From Bretschneidera sinensis (lineage: Eukaryota > Streptophyta > Magnoliopsida > Brassicales > Akaniaceae): a stretch of 64,000 nucleotides of DNA. The first letter of the stretch is position 1. Each line of letters starts with the position of its first letter. Positions 22,866 to 34,691 of the stretch are shown here, piece after piece. The position numbers were made by a program, and so were the translations under genes. The stretch spans positions 72,502,501-72,566,500 of the forward strand of contig CM043698.1 in NCBI GenBank assembly GCA_023935145.1. Reading direction: 5' to 3'. The notes beneath the pieces were generated by a model. The model was not told the DNA's origin and made no database searches. It saw only the letters and a program-made list of their open reading frames with translations.

Positions 22866-24171
22866 TATTGGATCGATTATCTACCTAAATCAATATGCAA
22901 ATAACCATCCTACTTTTACTTGCAAGTGCACAAGGTCTGTGGTAGTATAGTGTACAAGTGCGAGATCATTTCCACAGGGATTGGTGAATTTCGTTTTAGA
23001 ATTAGTTTCTTCAAATTAAAAAAGAGACATAACAAATTTGATTGTGAGTAAAAAACAATAATGAGAACATAGGACTACGATATCCACCCTAATTATACTT
23101 TCCCACTAACTAAAGTGTCAATGCTCTAGCCTTATCATGAATATCTAATAGTTGCCAACCTAAGGGCTTGGTCCACACCCTAGGCTATTGATCTCCCTAT
23201 GCAACTAGTTAGGCATGGTGTATACTCTAACTCTTTTCTCTCTTAAGGGATTCAGCATGGGTGTATACTGAGTTGTTTCTTAAGAGAGCATGAGGGCTGT
23301 GGAGATCAGCAACCACACGGGACCTAGGGCTTGGTCCGCTCCCGGTTTCCCATGTTGATTAACCTGGGAATCCAGTGTGGATATCCCTTGTTACTAATGT
23401 CGAACTCAGGACTCGGTCCTCTAAATTGATTCGACTAACTTATCCAGACCACATGCATACGTTGATCAGGCACACATATATGAGGAATTTAAATACAAAC
23501 AGGCATTAATCAAGTTAAATATTCTAACAAGGCTATAGTAAAGATAATCAATTAATGAACATGTGGAAAAGCATAACTAGGGCTTCAATCGAGCCCTATA
23601 GGAGTTTAGTTACACATGCTAAATAAACTAAACATTCTAAACATAATGTAATAAAAACAGAAAACTAAAACCGAAGAATACTTGGGAGATGAGTCGTCAA
23701 TTCTTCTCCTAAGCTTGCTACTTCGAATCTAGAACAAAAGGTTCGGTTTATGTGTTTTACAGGGCTATTTAGGGTCCTGATGGTGTCCCGAAACCCTAAT
23801 TTCCTATTTGGAGCCTGGAGTCTTTTTTCCATATCTGGCTCTGCTGCCTCTGGAGTAATTGCACTCGAGCGTATGCAGGATGCGCTCGAGCGCATGTGTG
23901 CGCTCAATTGCATGTGTGCGCTCGAGCCTTGTTCAAGTGTGCTCGTACTCTTGTGCGCTCGATCTCAAGGGGGGGTGCGCTCGAGCGCACCTTGCTGGAT
24001 GGTAGATCTTGACTTTTACTCCTAAAAGCTCCAATTTATCATCTTTTTGTCCAAGTCATGTGACAAACACATAAAACACGAAAATGAAGTAGAAACTACT
24101 AAAATATATAAATAAAGAGTCTAAAAAGTGTAAATTAAGGGGCTTAAATATGACTTTTTAAGCACTTATCA
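22866..24171 (-). repeat. Element B 5' LTR (right), TATA box damaged
   Basis: On the minus strand it starts TGATAAGTGCTTAAAAAGTC and ends CCAATA (CCAACA in the partner). It has a larger motif array (23868-23990) than the other LTR. Where the partner reads ctataaatag on the minus strand, this copy reads cctaaatag (complement of 23765-23773), so the TATA box is lost. The 248-bp frame on its minus strand (23665-23913) is a chance frame. Confidence 0.9.
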
Positions 24172-24176
24172 AACAT

Positions 24177-24374
24177 TAATATGGCATATTGATTTTGAAC
24201 AGCAAACTCGTGATTATCTGCCTCATTGTCAATAGGACCTGAGGAATCTGTAAACCTGTGAGAAGAAGAGTTTGAATACTAGATGTAAAGATTGAGCTCT
24301 GACTTGGCTAAGTAGAACCATGATTCATGGCCATATAAGATTAATTAAGTTTACAATTAGCTGTCATGTCCATA
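24177..24374. other. Possible ancestral host sequence between B and C
   Basis: About 200 bp unlike any element in the window. On the minus strand a pyrimidine-rich stretch ending ttcttctcacag precedes an open stretch reading FTDSSGPIDNEADNHEFAVQ, which could be an exon edge. I do not recognise the protein. It could equally be chance in non-coding DNA. Confidence 0.3.
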
Positions 24375-25662
24375 TATTGTGTGATTATCTACCTAAATAA
24401 ATAAGTAAATAACCGTACAGTTTTACTTGCAAGTGCACAAGGTCAATGGTAGCATAGTGTGCAAGTGCGAGATCATTTCCACAGGGATTGGTGAATTTCG
24501 TTTCTAGAATCAGTTTCTTAATAAAAGAAGATCAAAATAACTGTTGAATGTGAATTAATAATAATGAGACATAGGGCTTTGATATCCACCACTAGTCATA
24601 TTTTCCCAATGAGTAATATGCCAATGCTCTAGCCTTACTATGAATACCTAATGGTTGTCAACCTAAGGGCATGGTATCTACGCCTTAAGCTATTTATTTC
24701 CCTATGCAACGAGTTAGGCATGGCATCTACTCTAACTCTTTTCTGTCCTAAGGGATTCAGTATGGTATCTACTGAGTTATTCCTTAAGAGAGCATAGGTA
24801 CTATGGAAATCGACAACCACACAGGACCTAGGGTATGGTATATACTCCCGGTTTCCCATGTTGATTAACCCAAGAATCCGATGTGGATATCTTTTGTTAC
24901 TAATGTCAGACCCAGGACTCAGTCATCCAAATTGGTAACAAGTCCATACCACATGCACATATTGATCAGACGTATACATATGAGAAATTTAAATAAACAC
25001 AGGCATTAATCAAGTTGAGAATCATAATAAAGGCTATTGCAAAGATAATCAATGAATGTATATATGGGAAAGCATAACTAGGGCTTCAATCGAGCCCTAT
25101 AAAGAGTTAGTTACACATTCTGTCTAAGATAAGCATTATAACATAAACTAAACATAAAATATAAAACCCGAAGAATACTATAGAGACGGGTTGTCAATCC
25201 TCTCCAAAGGTTACAATTCCATGCTAAGCAAAAGATAAAAGAAGTGATCTCCTTGTATGTGTTTACAGGTGTATTTATAGGGTTTGAATAACCCTAGAAG
25301 ACTCAGGAAACCCTAAACTTCCTAAAACGTAAAACCTCCTCTATTTCCAAAACTAGTTCTGCTGTTTTACTGTTCACGCCTGTACATGTGCGCTCGATCG
25401 CAAGGCTGCACTCGATCCTTCTTGTGTGCGCACAAGCGCTTATGCACTCGATCGAACCCAATAGTGCGCTAGCTTTTGCTAGTAGCTGCTCCAGGATTTT
25501 CAGATTTCTTCCTTTAGGTGCCAAAAATGCTTCTTTTTTCTCCAAGACCCTATAAAAACATGTGAAACACAAAATTGAAGTAAAATGAACTAAATTAACA
25601 TAACTAAGGACTTAACAAGTGGAAATAAGAGGGTTTAAATATGAATATTTAAGCACCTATCA
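24375..25662 (-). repeat. Element C 3' LTR (left)
   Basis: Ends at 25662 next to the PPT. The edge at 24375 reads TATTGTG where the partner has TGTTGTG, so the terminal CA is mutated. Motif array 25385-25480; TATA box is the complement of gtatttatag (25271-25280). The 89-codon frame at 25303-25572 is a product of this LTR. Confidence 0.88.
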
Positions 25663-25700
25663 CACCCCCAAACTTACATATTGCTAGTCCCTTAGTAATA
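25663..25700 (-). other. Polypurine tract plus hairpin, element C
   Basis: Minus strand TATTACTA-AGGGAC-TAGCAATA (25679-25700, one mismatch in the stem) and taagtttgggggtg (25663-25676). Confidence 0.8.
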
Positions 25701-26997
25701 CAAAACTGAAAACTAAAATGAAAAATAACGACACACAGATAGATCCAATATTCATAGTGTCCACAAAAGTTTAGGTCTTTACACAAAATAATGATGCGCA
25801 TTCATGAGCAAGCTTAACAAATATAAACATATCTTTGCAATGAATAAGAGTTTTGAACGCAAATCACTTTCATGAGGCAGTTTAAGACATCACAAGTTTG
25901 ACTTTAGTGTGTGGTGAACTAGCACATAAAAGATTAAGTTTCCAAATAATTATAATGTGTAATGTTTCAATGTCTCAAGATTCACCAAATTTCCTATTAG
26001 AATCAACAAAAATGGCATAGTTTTTTTTTTTCTTCTTTTCTTTTATTTGTGGGACTTTTGCCAATTTTAATCCCTTTAACCTTTCTATTTGACTCATGTA
26101 GCGAGTGTTTAGCCAATGACTCCCAAACTAGATGATTTTAGGGCATTGGGTGTAAACACACCCCGAAGGACTTACTAGCTCGAGTCAAAAAGGCTATGAA
26201 ACTAACTGGTCTTAATGCTACCAATCAGAACTTTCACCTTTTGACGTGACAGTCACTGCTTACTGAGGTAAGAGAGCCAGTTACTCAGTGGAAAGCTTTT
26301 TTTAATGATCATAATGAGCAAAATTTTCACTTTTTTACGTGATACTCACTACTTACTGAGGCAAGAGTGCCTGTTACTCAGTGGAAAGTTTGTTTAATGA
26401 TCTTTAGGAGCATTTTTATTTTTGAGTAATAAAAATTTTTCTATTTTCTTATGCCAAAGTGTTAATCTAATAGGTCATCTGGTTCACAGTCGAGCAAAAG
26501 AAACATACAAATCAAAATTACATGTCATACCCCACACAACTATGTGCTCGTGTTAGTTTAGGTCAAACTTGTGAATCCTTAAATGCCTAAAAGTAAGTGA
26601 TCTAGGTTCAAAACTTAATTATTGGCCTATATGTTCAAGGTGTTAAGCTTACTTATGCAGTCAAAGCATATTGTTTGTTTAGATCACCTAAAATTTTTGG
26701 AACAGAATGAACATGCATTTATCTATAAAAAACAAAAAAAATGGGACATTGTGTGTGTGTGAGTGTGTCCCCATACCCCCAAACTTAAATTGCACATTGT
26801 CCCCAATGTGTGAATAGAATGGAAGGAGCTGACTTGGGAGATGGATTCTATGGCTAGTATGGCTCGTAGCACGCCCCTAAACTTCAATTGGATGCACTCA
26901 CTCTGTCCTTGAAAAAGAAAGACAAACAAACATAAAATGGAAAACGAATAATAATAAACAGTTATAGAAAAGTAAATACTAACAATAAAATAAAATA
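25701..26997 (-). other. Element C 3' untranslated region
   Basis: No gene. It holds the duplicated hairpin cassette (26230-26296, 26322-26388), PPT-like tracts (26768-26786, 26872-26885) and the perfect internal hairpin CACATTG-TCCC-CAATGTG (26793-26810). Confidence 0.65.
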
Positions 26998-28198
26998 CTA
27001 AAAATGATATGCTTTGGGGTGCCTCCCATGAGCGCTAAGTTTAACATCTTCAGCCAGATGGGGTATCTTCTCACTGCTGATCGTCGGGTGGTACAGTCGA
27101 AGAGGTACCGGGTGCCGGAGGTAGGCGATCAAGATTGGCTTGTAGCATCGCCTCCTGTCATGCAAACCGTGCCTCCAAACCATCTATGCGCTGGTGCACT
27201 AGTGATGTGGCTGCAGAGACCTCACCCCGGAAGGAGGACATCTCAGCGAGAAAGTGTTGGGACTCTATGGGTCCCATATCCGGATGGTTCTCCTCCCGCA
27301 ATGAGCTGACTATAGGGGTCTCTGTCTCCATATGATCCTCCTCAACCCTCTCAAATGCAGGTGCAGGGGCTGGGAATCCTCGAGGCATGTGCGAGAGGCT
27401 ATGTGTCCACTGAGCTTTTCCGAAGAAGGGATGCTCTCACACTGGTCCATCGCTGGTGGTCCCCTTAATCCCTTTCTTCTTAAAGATGTACGAGAGTAAG
27501 AATGGGAAAGGAAGCCCCCATGCATTGGTCGTGGTGGTCTGACGACCATGGACATGATCCTAGAATTTATGCAGCTGGCTCCACATAACAGTGGGAAGAG
27601 AGTACCAGTGGCCTCTATGGAAGGCATACAATGTTTGTATAAACTGGTCTCTCCTCTATGTCTTGTGCCCCAATGGACACACATTGCACTAGAGGATGGT
27701 GTCCACCAGCCAAAGCCATTGAGGCAACTTTGACCGGCTCCCTGTGTTGTTATGTTTATCGATGTACTGGCCAGCGCACATGTCCTCAATAAGCATGGAC
27801 AGGTCAAAAGAGTCCGACTGCTCCTCGATATCGATGTCCTTCAGAGGGGACTCATCATAGCAATGAAGAGCAACAGCTATGTCAGCACTAATCACCTCGA
27901 TGGATATGCTCTGGACTGATGAAGTCAATACTCTCGGTCTGCTGCAGTCAAAAGACATGCTCTCATAGAATTGGACTACCAGCTGGGTGTAAGCAGTCGA
28001 GCAGACTGGTTTAAAAAGCCTCTTCAACCCTCGGTGTTTAAATGCTTTGACAGCCCATTGAGTGGCATCCATGTGCTTGAAGACTTTATCGATGGCGAAA
28101 ATGGTCTCGAATAAGACCTTTCTCTGCTCCAAGCTTAGTCGAGATGACTGGACACGGCTGCTCGAGGAACGGGAGGTGGAAGCTGAGTGTTTTGACAT
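26998..28198 (-). pseudogene. Element C env-like (Athila third ORF) pseudogene
   Basis: Starts at the ATG complementary to 28196-28198 (MSKHSASTSRSSSS) and stays open to 27689. It reads VFKHMDATQWAVKAFKHRGL, KRLFKPVCSTAYTQLVVQFY, SADIAVALHCYDES, EDMCAGQYIDKHNNTGSRSK and LWLVDTIL. After a stop and frame change the homology continues through CPLGHKT, LPTVMWSQLHKF, NAWGLPFPFLLSYIFKKKG, SHMPRGFPAPAPAFERVEED and VHQRIDGLEARFA to a stop at 26998. It is the least broken env-like copy here; function is unproven. No membrane segment is evident, so the name env-like rests on position and family only. Confidence 0.75.
27005..27065 (-). other. Conserved GCGCTCAT-GGAGGCACCCCA motif, element C
   Basis: Minus strand ctggctgaagatgttaaact followed by tagcgctcatgggaggcacc and ccaaagcatatc. 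It sits at the end of the env-like region as in A and E. Confidence 0.6.
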
Positions 28199-28418
28199 GT
28201 GGATTCTCATTTTTGTCAATATTGCGATCGATCTCGAATATGTGCGCTCGATCGCACATTGGACCTTGCGCTCGATTGCAAATATCGTTCGCTCGATCAC
28301 ACACGGTCAGACTTTTTCTCGAACAGCTTGTGGACGACAGAAGACCAAGCTATGGTTTTGTGGATCTGAGTGTGTTCCTAACCTCCTGCAAACATAATAG
28401 CACCCAATCATACACAAG

Positions 28419-28467
<49 letters not shown>

Positions 28468-28912
28468 TGAAAGTGCAAATAAAACATTAAACTTTGTGTG
28501 TGTGAACCAAATGGATACCTTGTGTATGGAGGGGATGTGTAATGGGGAGGGGGACATGGCGGTGCTGAATAGTGGTGATGGTTGGTGATGGCGGTGATAT
28601 GATGCTGGAGTTGAGAGTGTGAGAGTGGTGGTTTGTAACGGGAGAGTGCGAGCGAGAGGGTGTGAGTGAACAGTGAAGAGAGGGTGAAGAATGAAGTGTT
28701 TAAGTCTATAACGAACCTGTCTGCCTCGAGTGCAATCGATCGCAAGCAATATGCATGAAAAAAATAGAAACTTACCAGGACTGGGATGATAAAGTGAGAA
28801 CAATACAACCTTACCATGCGTTAGTGGCCTCAGTACCACTAACCTCAGTAGAGGTGCTTGAGCTGTATGGGTAATTAAATATGAATTGCTCAAGCACTCT
28901 CGTGTTACAGTG
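28199..28912 (-). other. Element C pol-env spacer with twin hairpins and acceptor-like site
   Basis: Twin hairpins at 28821-28854 (minus strand CCTC-TACT-GAGG then TTAGTGG-8 nt-CCACTAA, both perfect). The acceptor-like site is tatgtttgcaggaggttagg on the minus strand (AG at 28386-28387). CpG-rich motif copies lie at 28220-28305 and 28725-28745. Long frames here are low-complexity chance frames. Confidence 0.6.
28422..28467. repeat. (TA)n microsatellite, about 22 units
   Basis: Nearly pure alternating AT for about 46 bp just upstream (minus strand) of the acceptor-like site. The matching place in element A has only a short tatatatata run, so it expanded in C. Confidence 0.9.
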
Positions 28913-30120
28913 CTACTTGTTTGGAATGAAGCACATAGAATCCACCTCTTGTGGCTCCTGTGCTTGTATCTCAGCTGTATACTGCACAGATTCAAATGCC
29001 AAGTCTTCATCTCTCGGAGGTAAGTTAATATCCAGGTATGGCTTGGCTCTGTGTCTGTTTATCGTAAAGGGTTGATTTCCGTTAGGACCAAGGACCTCTA
29101 AAGCACCATGAGGGAAGACCTTGGTGACCATGTAAGTACCATACCATCGGGACTTGAGCTTGCCTGGGAACAGTCTTAATCTTGAGTCGTATAGCAATCT
29201 TAATCTTGAGTCGTATAGCAATACCTTTTGTCCCACATGGAACTCTTTCCTCACTAGTTGTTTGTCATGATAAGCTTTTGTCTGTTCTTTGTGCAACTTG
29301 GCATTCTCATAGGCATCATATCTTAATTCTTCTAGCTCATTTAGACCTAGCTTCCTCTTCTCCCCCGCTTGTTTCATGTCAAAATTGTACTGCTTTATAG
29401 CCCAATATGCTCGATGCTCTAATTCTACCGGGAGATGGCATGCTTTCCCAAAGACTAAGTGGTAGGGAGACATGCCAATTGGAGTCTTATAAGCTGTATG
29501 ATATGCCCATAGAGCATCATTTAAGCGTAGAGACCAATCCTTCCGATTAGGCTTCACTGTCCTTTCTAAAATTCCTTTGATCTCTTGGTTACTTATCTCC
29601 ACTTGGCCACTGGTTTGGGGATGATAGGGGGTGCCAACTTTATAAGTGATCCCATATTTCCGGAGTAATTCAGCAAAAGAGCGATGATGAAAGTGGCTAC
29701 CCCCATCACTGATAATTGCTCTTGAAGTCCCAAATCGTGTAAAGATGTTAGCCTGTAGAAACTTTACAACTACTTTGTGATCGTTAGTTTTTGAGGGGAC
29801 AACCTCGACCCATTTGGACACATAATCCACACCCACAAGAATATATAAATAACCAAAAGAGTTAGGAAATGGACCCATGAAATCAATGCCCCATACATAA
29901 AAAAGTTCCACTATATGAATATTCTATAGGGGCATCTGATTTCGGGATGAGATGTTACCTGTCCGCTGGCATCTATCACATGAGTTGCAAAATGAGAAAA
30001 CATCTTTAAACAAATTAGCCTAATAAAAACCAGATTTTAGTACCTTAAAAGCTATTCGTTTTGCCCCAAAATGTCCTCAAGAAAACTGATGGCAGTGTTG
30101 TAGTAAGCTCAAGTGCTCCT
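28913..30120 (-). pseudogene. Element C integrase, catalytic triad visible
   Basis: The zinc domain (HCHQFS, CNSCDRCQR) lies in a broken stretch at about 29950-30110. The core frame 28913-29911 is open for 332 codons: [10 protein letters not shown] (Asp1), [13 protein letters not shown] (Asp2) and [11 protein letters not shown] with the catalytic Glu that A has lost. The C-terminal domain reads [16 protein letters not shown], and the tail runs [21 protein letters not shown] 24-bp tandem duplication gives LLYDSRLR twice (about 29165-29220). The core is intact, but stops upstream isolate it from RT. Confidence 0.87.
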
Positions 30121-32105
30121 CTTCTGGAATACATCGTCTGTTGATTTGATCGGGGCAGGATTTGAAGAGGTAAGGATCATCCCAATGATAGTGTCTTGAC
30201 AGAGCTATTAGCCGCTTCTTTTCTTGTGTGGTCATGCCTGGGGGAAAAACCTTAGTAGTTAGATAATTTACTATATCAGCATACCATGGAAGTTTTACCT
30301 CTAGTGCGAACAATTGTTCATCAGGGAAGTTCTCATTCAAAGGTAACTCATTATCATCATTCTCATAGGGTAGCCTTGACAAATGATCTGCAACTACATT
30401 CTCACTGCCTTTCTTGTCTTTGATCTCCAAATCGAATTCTTGTAATAGGAGTACTCATCTGATTAACCTAGGCTTTGCATCTTTCTTAGAAAACAAATAT
30501 CTTAAAGTAGCATGGTCAATGAATACAATAACCTTAGAACCAATAAGATATGATCTAAACTTCTCTAAAGCAAAAATAACAGCTAATAATTCTTTTTAAA
30601 TAGTAGAATAGTTAAGCTGAGCATCGTTTAAAGTTCTAGAAGCATAGTAAATAGCATGAGGTACCTTATTGACTCTTTGACCTAAGACAGCTTCCAAGGC
30701 GAAGTCACTGGCATCGCACATTAATTCGAAAGGAAGATTCCAATTTTTTGCCATCATTATCAGTGCAGAGGTGAGAACATCATTTAATGTGTTGAAAGCT
30801 TGCATACAGTTATCATTCCATTCAAACTTGGTATCTTTAGCCAACAACGCACAAAGAGGTCTCGAGATTTTGGAGAAATCCTTGATGAATCTTCTATAGA
30901 AACCGGCATGTCCAAGGAAACTTCTAATGCCCTTGACTGTGAGAGGGGGAGGTAGCTTTGAAATGATGTCTAGTTTAGCCTTGTCTACCTCAATACCTCT
31001 GTTGGAGATGGAGTGACCCAACACAATACCTTGTTGTACCATGAAGTGACATTTCTCCTAATTTAGCACTAAGTTACTTTCTTCACATCTCTTTAGGACA
31101 CTCTCCAAATGACTTAGGCATTCATCAAAAGTGGAACCAAAGACACTAAAATCATCCACGAATACCTCAATGTACTTCTCCACCATATCGAAAAAAAATG
31201 CTCGTCATAAATCTTTGAAAAGTGGCTGGTGCATTTCATAAACCGAATAGCATTCTTTGATAAGCAAATGTACCAAAGGGACATATGAAAGTAGTCTTTT
31301 CTTGATCCTCGGGTGCTATGGAAATTTGGTTGTACCCACTGTACCCATCCAAGAAGCAGTAATAGCTGTGATCGGCTAGTCTCTCTAACATCTAATCAAT
31401 GAATGGCAGGGGGAAATGATCTTTTCTGGTTACTTTGTTCAATTTTCGGTAATCAATGCATACCCTCCAACCTGTTGTTTTTCTTGTAGGTATGAGCTCC
31501 TCATTTTCATTTTTTACAACGGCAATCCCACTCTTTTTAGGAACAACTTGGACCGGACTCACTCATTTACTATCTGATATGGGGTAGATAAAGCCAACAT
31601 CTAGTAGCTTTAATACCTCGGCTTTTACTACCTCTTTCATGTGTGGGTTAAGTCTTCTTTGAGCATCTCGAGTGGGCCTCACTTCATCCTCAAGGTAGAT
31701 ACTATGCATGCACTTGGCTGGACTTATCCCTTTAATGTCAGCAACGGTCCATCCAATGGAAGATTTATGCTCCCTAAGAACTCTTAATAATTTCTCTTCT
31801 TCTCCATTACTCAAATTAGCAGCTACGATCATAGGTAAAGACTTCTTCTCTCCCAAATAAGCATAAGTGAGATGTTTTGACAGCTGCTTTAGTTCCAAAG
31901 TTGGTGCCTGGACAATAGAAGGCATAAGAGTAGTATTAGTAGGTATGAGAGATTCAAATAGAGGAGCATACTTACTTGAGTGTTTTGGAGGAGTCTCAAG
32001 GAGGTGCATAGTTTCAATGATGTCATTAGTCACATCTTCAAGTTCTTGCTTAATATTCTCTTCTGTGAAGCCATGGGTGAGAGTGGTCTCCAATGGATCA
32101 ATGTG
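30077..32105 (-). pseudogene. Element C reverse transcriptase and RNase H
   Basis: Linker and RT start at 32093-31563 (AKCMHSIYLEDEVRPTRDAQ and RRLNPHMKEVVKAEVLKLLD). The RT core continues to about 31060 with SPVQVVPKK, GWRVCIDYRKLN, FLDGYSGYNQ and the catalytic VFVDDFSVFG, where Val replaces the Met of A; YVDD-type boxes occur in active RTs of other families. RNase H follows at 31042-30596 (MCDASDFALEAVLGQ) and 30595-30420, and the linker [10 protein letters not shown] at about 30360-30390. Several stops and at least one frameshift break it. Confidence 0.85.
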
Positions 32106-32169
32106 TTGGAACTAAAAAGCTTGCTCGACAAAATTTTGTATCATACATACATTAAAGCATTCCAAATCA

Positions 32170-34376
32170 TCTTGAGGTAGTTTTAATGCATCAAATATTT
32201 TAAATTCTATTTTCTCACCATTGATCTTCATACTCACTATGCCCTTTTTCACACAAATCTTAGTATCGACAGTTCTCATGAAGGGTCTCCCTAATATGAT
32301 GGGCAGGGGTAATGGTATAAGGCATTCCTACATATCTAGCACAATGAAATCAGTAGGTAAAATGAACTCACCAACCTTTACTAGGACGTCCTCAAGAATA
32401 CCCCTAGGCATTTTAATACTCCTATCTGCTAACTGTAAGGTAATGAAAGTCGGTTGTAGCTTCCCCAAACCTAGGGTTTCGAATACCGTGTATGGTAATA
32501 AGTTTACACCCACTCCCAAATCTAGTAATGCTCTTTCAAACAGCTGATCACCTATTTTACAGGGAATAATAAAACTACCCGGATCTTTCAGTTTCAGTGG
32601 GAGTTTTCTTAATAGCACAGCACTTACTTCTTCAGTTAATGCTACTGTTTCACGCTCTTGAAACTTTCTCTTATGAGTGCAACAATATTTTAGGAACTTA
32701 GCATAGGCAGGTATTTGGTGAATTGCATCTAATAAAGGAATGTTAATTTCAACTTTCCTCAAGGTTTCAAAAATATCAATCTGTTTATTGTCTTTCTTTT
32801 GTTTTACTAACCTTTGCGGGAAGGGTGGAGCATTCAACTTCTCTGTTTCACTTACCCTTGACGCCGATGGTTTCTCTTTGGATGCTGTTGCAGACTCGTT
32901 GGACCCTATCACTTTTCCATTTCTCAAAGTTGTGACAGCCTTTAGTTTTTGATGCCCCCTAAGGTTGGGTAGTGTTTGAGCTGGAAGCTCACCTTGCTTT
33001 CTACCACTTAGCTCTTTAGCTAGTTGTCCATTTGTACCTTTAGCCGTTGTATGGCTTGTTCATGTTTTGCTGTGGTTTGTCTGAGTTCTGTCTGGAATTG
33101 CCTTTCATCTGCCATGAACTGATCTTGTGAGGTCATTAATTGCTGCTGTTGAGTGGCCAGTTGTCTCACAAGACTTTCGAGGTCATTTTTCTTTGTTTCG
33201 GGAGCAGTATGGGCTGCTGGTTGGGAGTTTTGTTGCTGCCCTTACTGGTTAAGGGTATTTTGATTGTTGTTCCATGAGAAATTCAAGTGGTTTCGCCATC
33301 CAGGGTTGTAAGTGTTTGCATATGGGTTGTTCTTTAGTGGATATTTGTTAGGTCCCACGTAATTGGCTTGTTCCGAATCTGTAGATGAATACAAAGGAAA
33401 AGTATCAGTGTTATAATCAAATTGGGAACATATCGCGCATACCTGGAGTGGTGTAGCTGGTAGGCTAGAAGAGGCATTCTGAGCAGCCAAGGCTTTAACC
33501 AACAGGTCCAGTTTCCTCTCCACCGCAGCTATTTAAGGAGAAGATCCTCCATTTAAATTTACCTCATACATACCCTTACTCTATATATGTCTACCTCGAG
33601 AGGAGAACTGCTGAATGTGTTCGCTTAGGGTTTCGAAGAGCTCCATAGCTTCTTCGCTGCTTTTCTCCATCAGCACTCCTGCACAACCTAAATCAACAAT
33701 ACTTTTGTTAATATCGCTCAAACCTTCATAAAAAGCTTGTACCAGTTCATCTTGAGGTAGGTTATGATGTGGGCATTTCAGTAGCAGCTCGTTGAAGTGT
33801 CCCCATGCTTCGAAGAAGAGGTCCCCATCCTTTTGTTGGAAGGACTGAATCTCCTTCCTCATTTGCCCCGTCTTTGGGCTGAGAAAAACTTCCTTAGAAA
33901 TTTGCTAGCCAACTCCTCCTTAGAAACTGCAGGAAAAGAATTGTACCACAGTTTAGCATTATCTTTTAAAGAAAAAGGGAACATAATTAACCTTATTCCT
34001 TCTTGGTCTAGGCCTCGGATGTGCTGAAACTTGCAAAGGTCGAAGAACTCTCAAAGGTGCAAGTGTGGATCCTCATTAGGTGTACCTCTAAAGTGAGTCA
34101 AGGCACTCAATATTTGTGGAGATAGGTAGTAGTTGCCTTCCACCTCAGATTGATATGTAATACATGATGGCTGATCAGGTTCCGTGGGATGAAGGATTGC
34201 TTCATCGATACTCGTGCAGGTAGTTGCTGGTTTTCGAGCTATTCCGCCATTGGTGCTTCGTTCTCGGATTCTTCTTCGTTCTCCTCAAAGTTGTTCCTAA
34301 GCCTTTGTCTGATAGTCCGCTCAAGCTCGGGATCGAGGGGAAAAAATGTTGGATGTCGGGATCGAAGTCTGTGAAT
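32170..34376 (-). pseudogene. Element C gag-protease, start codon lost
   Basis: The conserved start position reads ATT (complement of 34374-34376) instead of ATG, followed by RLRSRHPTFFPLDPELERTI. The gag domain is broken by a frameshift near 34160 and stops. Its C-terminal part (33862-33581) shows KCPHHNLPQDELVQAFYEGL. The zinc knuckle reads CAICSQFDYNTDTF, with His to Tyr and the last Cys to Phe, so it could not bind zinc normally. PR (32927-32328) shows LLDLGVGVNLLP and ends at a stop inside VLDMEE, with homology continuing to about 32170. Confidence 0.82.
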
Positions 34377-34668
34377 AAACCAAAAAAACCAGCTTCAGTG
34401 CAGCAGTTCAACTCTGCTGCTCGGGTAACTCTCTGCCCTAATTGCGCTCGATCGCACAAAAGGGTACGATTGATCGCAATTATCACAGAAAGTTCTACTG
34501 ATGCCCTGGAAAAAAAAAAAAGAAATCGATTAGGGTTTGATAAAAATAAAGATGATAAACATAAACTTAATTTTTTTTAGATTTTAGATAAAAATAAAGT
34601 AGAATAAAATAACAACTAATGATGATTAAACTAAACGAAAATAATTCTAAAAAGAAATTTAGCACAAT
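34377..34668 (-). other. Element C leader
   Basis: CpG-rich motif copies at 34443-34480 and a weak acceptor-like ttttttttttccagggcatc on the minus strand (about 34502-34521). No gene. Confidence 0.45.
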
Positions 34669-34685
34669 CCCTGGCAACGGTGCCA
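34669..34685 (-). other. Primer-binding site of element C (tRNA-Asp, two changes)
   Basis: Minus strand TGGCACCGTTGCCAGGG differs from the tRNA-Asp complement by two transitions, both CG to CA/TG type. Confidence 0.78.
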
Positions 34686-34691
34686 AAAACT

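Larger units (their letters stand above)
15911..24171 (-). mobile_element. Element B: Athila relative lacking RT, RNase H and IN
   Basis: It runs from LTR 15911-17162 to LTR 22866-24171 and reads on the minus strand. The 5-bp target duplication aacat is perfect (15906-15910 and 24172-24176). Inside, from right to left, are PBS, gag, PR, a pol tail of about 15 codons, the twin hairpins, an internally deleted env-like frame, the 3' motifs and a PPT. There is no RT, RNase H or IN sequence at all. Element E has the same structure and junction, so B is likely a member of a non-autonomous lineage. Confidence 0.9.

Noticed and set aside
15905..24180. Possibility that B is a simple 3' truncated copy of an A-like element
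   Set aside because: B has both LTRs, a PBS, a PPT and a perfect 5-bp target duplication, and shares its internal junction with E.
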